Position numbers and translations under genes: made by a program. Below the pieces are notes generated by a model that was given only the letters and a program-made list of their open reading frames with translations, was not told the origin of the DNA and did not search any database. Shown here piece after piece: positions 5,613-6,561 of a stretch of DNA of 6,561 bases; within the stretch, counting starts at the first letter, position 1, and each line of letters begins with the position of its first letter. The stretch is from the NCBI GenBank assembly GCA_963743595.1, contig CAVURW010000097.1, forward strand, positions 1-6,561, in the 5' to 3' direction. This DNA comes from CAVURW01 sp963743595 (GTDB lineage: Bacteria > Verrucomicrobiota > Verrucomicrobiia > Methylacidiphilales > UBA1321).

Positions 5613-6140
5613 TTAAGCGGAAACCGGTAAAGCCGGACTGGGATAGGCGACAGCGTCGGAGGCCGGCACGATCACGAGGTCTTCACCTGGAAAAATGGGA
5701 AGTGAGGCGGGAACTTCGGGGTCTACTGGATGCGTACCACCACCTCTCCACACGCCCGAAAAAAGCCAATCCTCGAAATTCGCGAGCCAGTAATACGCCA
5801 ACGGCACGACAATTTTCGACAGGATCATCCCATCATTCCAGCATTCGAGCCGCCGCATAAATAGGCACATGCAGACTGGCTCCGTTTTTGAATAAACGTG
5901 CGGCAACTTGCGCCCGTCCGCGAGGACTGAAAGCGGCGGATTGATACAGTACATGTCCGGATAGTCGCCCAAGGTGTGCTCGAGGCGGCATTCGTACGCG
6001 TGCGCGAGCAAATGCGGTTGAATCGACTGCTTCCAGACCAAGCGGCTGCGCCGGACCTCACCTGCCCCCTCCGGGAAACGCCGTTGAAGGTGAGCAAGCT
6101 GCACTGAAAGCGAAAGCGGTCGAGGGTGAAAATGGCTCAT
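5613..6140 (-). CDS. CBASS E2-like protein (prokaryotic E2, stand-alone)
   Basis: A 175-residue stand-alone protein of the prokaryotic E2 (UBC-like) family from 'short' type II CBASS. In such systems the E2 forms a thioester with the C-terminus of the CD-NTase and helps conjugate or prime it. The diagnostic stretch is LPHVYS (79-84), then CMCLF (90-94), W101, then VVPLAYYWLANFEDWLFSG (111-129) and WRGGGTHP (131-138). By alignment in mind with family members reading CLY, Cys92 is the best catalytic candidate; Cys90 and Cys100 are alternatives. After residue 138 there is a proline-rich tail of about 37 residues. The ATG at 6140 overlaps the CD-NTase stop (TGATG), which fixes the start; the reading frame stays open further upstream, but only inside the CD-NTase gene. 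No E1, ThiF or JAB domain is present, unlike Cap2/Cap3 systems. Confidence 0.85.
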   Translation of the reverse strand: MSHFHPRPLSLSVQLAHLQRRFPEGAGEVRRSRLVWKQSIQPHLLAHAYECRLEHTLGDYPDMYCINPPLSVLADGRKLPHVYSKTEPVCMCLFMRRLECWNDGMILSKIVVPLAYYWLANFEDWLFSGVWRGGGTHPVDPEVPASLPIFPGEDLVIVPASDAVAYPSPALPVSA

Positions 6141-6561
6141 CAATGACCGTGAATGACGTGGGCCGAAACCGGCGCGCTCGTGCCCAGGCTCAGGCCTACG
6201 ATCGGGGCGACCGTGAGCACCTGGCGATTGCGAGCTCCATTGAAGCTCTCCCCCAGCTTCTCGAATGCAGCATTGACCGGACGTGTGCCGAGCGCCTCTG
6301 AAAGCAGACGGCGTTGCGGCGCTCCTGCGAGCGGCAGCTGCTGCAGAAAGGCCACAAATTCCTTGTGCCACGCGTAGAACGCCCGGGCATGCACAGGGTC
6401 CTTCCACTTCTCGACTAGATTCTCGCTTGGCAGGCTGGGATTTGAGAGGCGGAAACTGGTCGCACCGGCTGCGTCTTTTCCGACCTCGATATGGTTCGGC
6501 ATGTCCTCGACACAGCTTACCAGCAGGTCAAAACCAGACAGATAGGCGCGTGCGGCGATAC
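6140..6561 (-). CDS. CD-NTase (cGAS/DncV-like nucleotidyltransferase), C-terminal fragment
   Basis: The frame is open to the window edge, giving the last 139 residues of a CBASS cyclic-oligonucleotide synthase. The recognisable C-terminal-lobe pattern is LSNPSLPSENLVEKW, then AFYAWHKEFVAFLQQL, then LSEALGTRPVNAAFEKLG, common to DncV-like (SMODS-type) enzymes. The catalytic GS and DxD motifs would lie beyond the right edge and cannot be checked, nor can the nucleotide product. The ATG at 6502 is an internal methionine, because coding sequence in the same frame (AYLSGFDLLVSCVED) precedes it. The protein ends in SAHVIHGH. The C-terminus matters because the E2 partner acts on it, and this one ends Gly-His rather than in a free glycine. 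The stop overlaps the E2 start by 1 nt. As the upstream sensor gene it should lead the operon; its promoter is outside the window. Confidence 0.85.
   Translation of the reverse strand, partial: IAARAYLSGFDLLVSCVEDMPNHIEVGKDAAGATSFRLSNPSLPSENLVEKWKDPVHARAFYAWHKEFVAFLQQLPLAGAPQRRLLSEALGTRPVNAAFEKLGESFNGARNRQVLTVAPIVGLSLGTSAPVSAHVIHGH

Noticed and set aside
5613..6407. A longer, 264-residue version of the E2 protein
   Set aside because: The added N-terminal part is an out-of-frame reading of the CD-NTase C-terminus. The ATG at 6140 overlaps the CD-NTase stop and starts right before family-like sequence.

Overview
This 6.6-kb window looks like part of a bacterial defence or genomic island. It has a tyrosine recombinase at the left and an anti-phage operon running in from the right edge. 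The organism is probably a GC-rich Gram-negative bacterium. The N-terminal half of the integrase resembles integrases I associate with Verrucomicrobiota (Opitutales-like), but that is a tentative impression and no rRNA or housekeeping gene here confirms it.

Layout, left to right. Positions 1-216 are an AT-rich leader with an imperfect inverted repeat and a perfect tandem 11-bp repeat. Positions 217-1428 (+) hold a complete tyrosine recombinase with all the expected catalytic residues. All other intact genes are on the minus strand, read from right to left. In transcription order they are: the 3' end of a CD-NTase (cGAS/DncV-like) gene cut by the window edge (6561-6140), an E2-like ubiquitin-conjugating-fold protein (6140-5613), a CapV-like patatin phospholipase (5606-4443), two overlapping HNH endonuclease genes (3924-2944 and 2971-2171), and a small two-helix membrane protein of the DUF6232 type (1935-1522).

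The CD-NTase, E2 and patatin genes are packed tightly (a 1-nt stop/start overlap, then a 6-nt gap). They form an E2-only ('short') type II CBASS operon. In such systems phage infection triggers the CD-NTase to make a cyclic oligonucleotide, the E2 protein modifies or primes the CD-NTase through its C-terminus, and the patatin effector, activated by the nucleotide, degrades membrane phospholipids and stops the infected cell. No E1/Cap2 fusion and no Cap3 (JAB peptidase) gene lies between the three genes.

The roughly 520 bp between the patatin gene and the first HNH gene has no intact gene. On the + strand it carries two short decayed pieces that look like the C-terminal parts of an AlbA_2/AAA_4 (RecG-like, Schlafen-type ATP-binding) protein, in the reverse of their natural order. 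The two HNH proteins have different N-terminal domains but homologous C-terminal HNH_2 nuclease domains and translationally overlapping genes. They are the best candidate here for an uncharacterised defence module. The 235 bp between the second HNH gene and the membrane-protein gene holds an 18-bp-stem hairpin and a cluster of five CTTTCACG-type motifs, structure not explained by coding.
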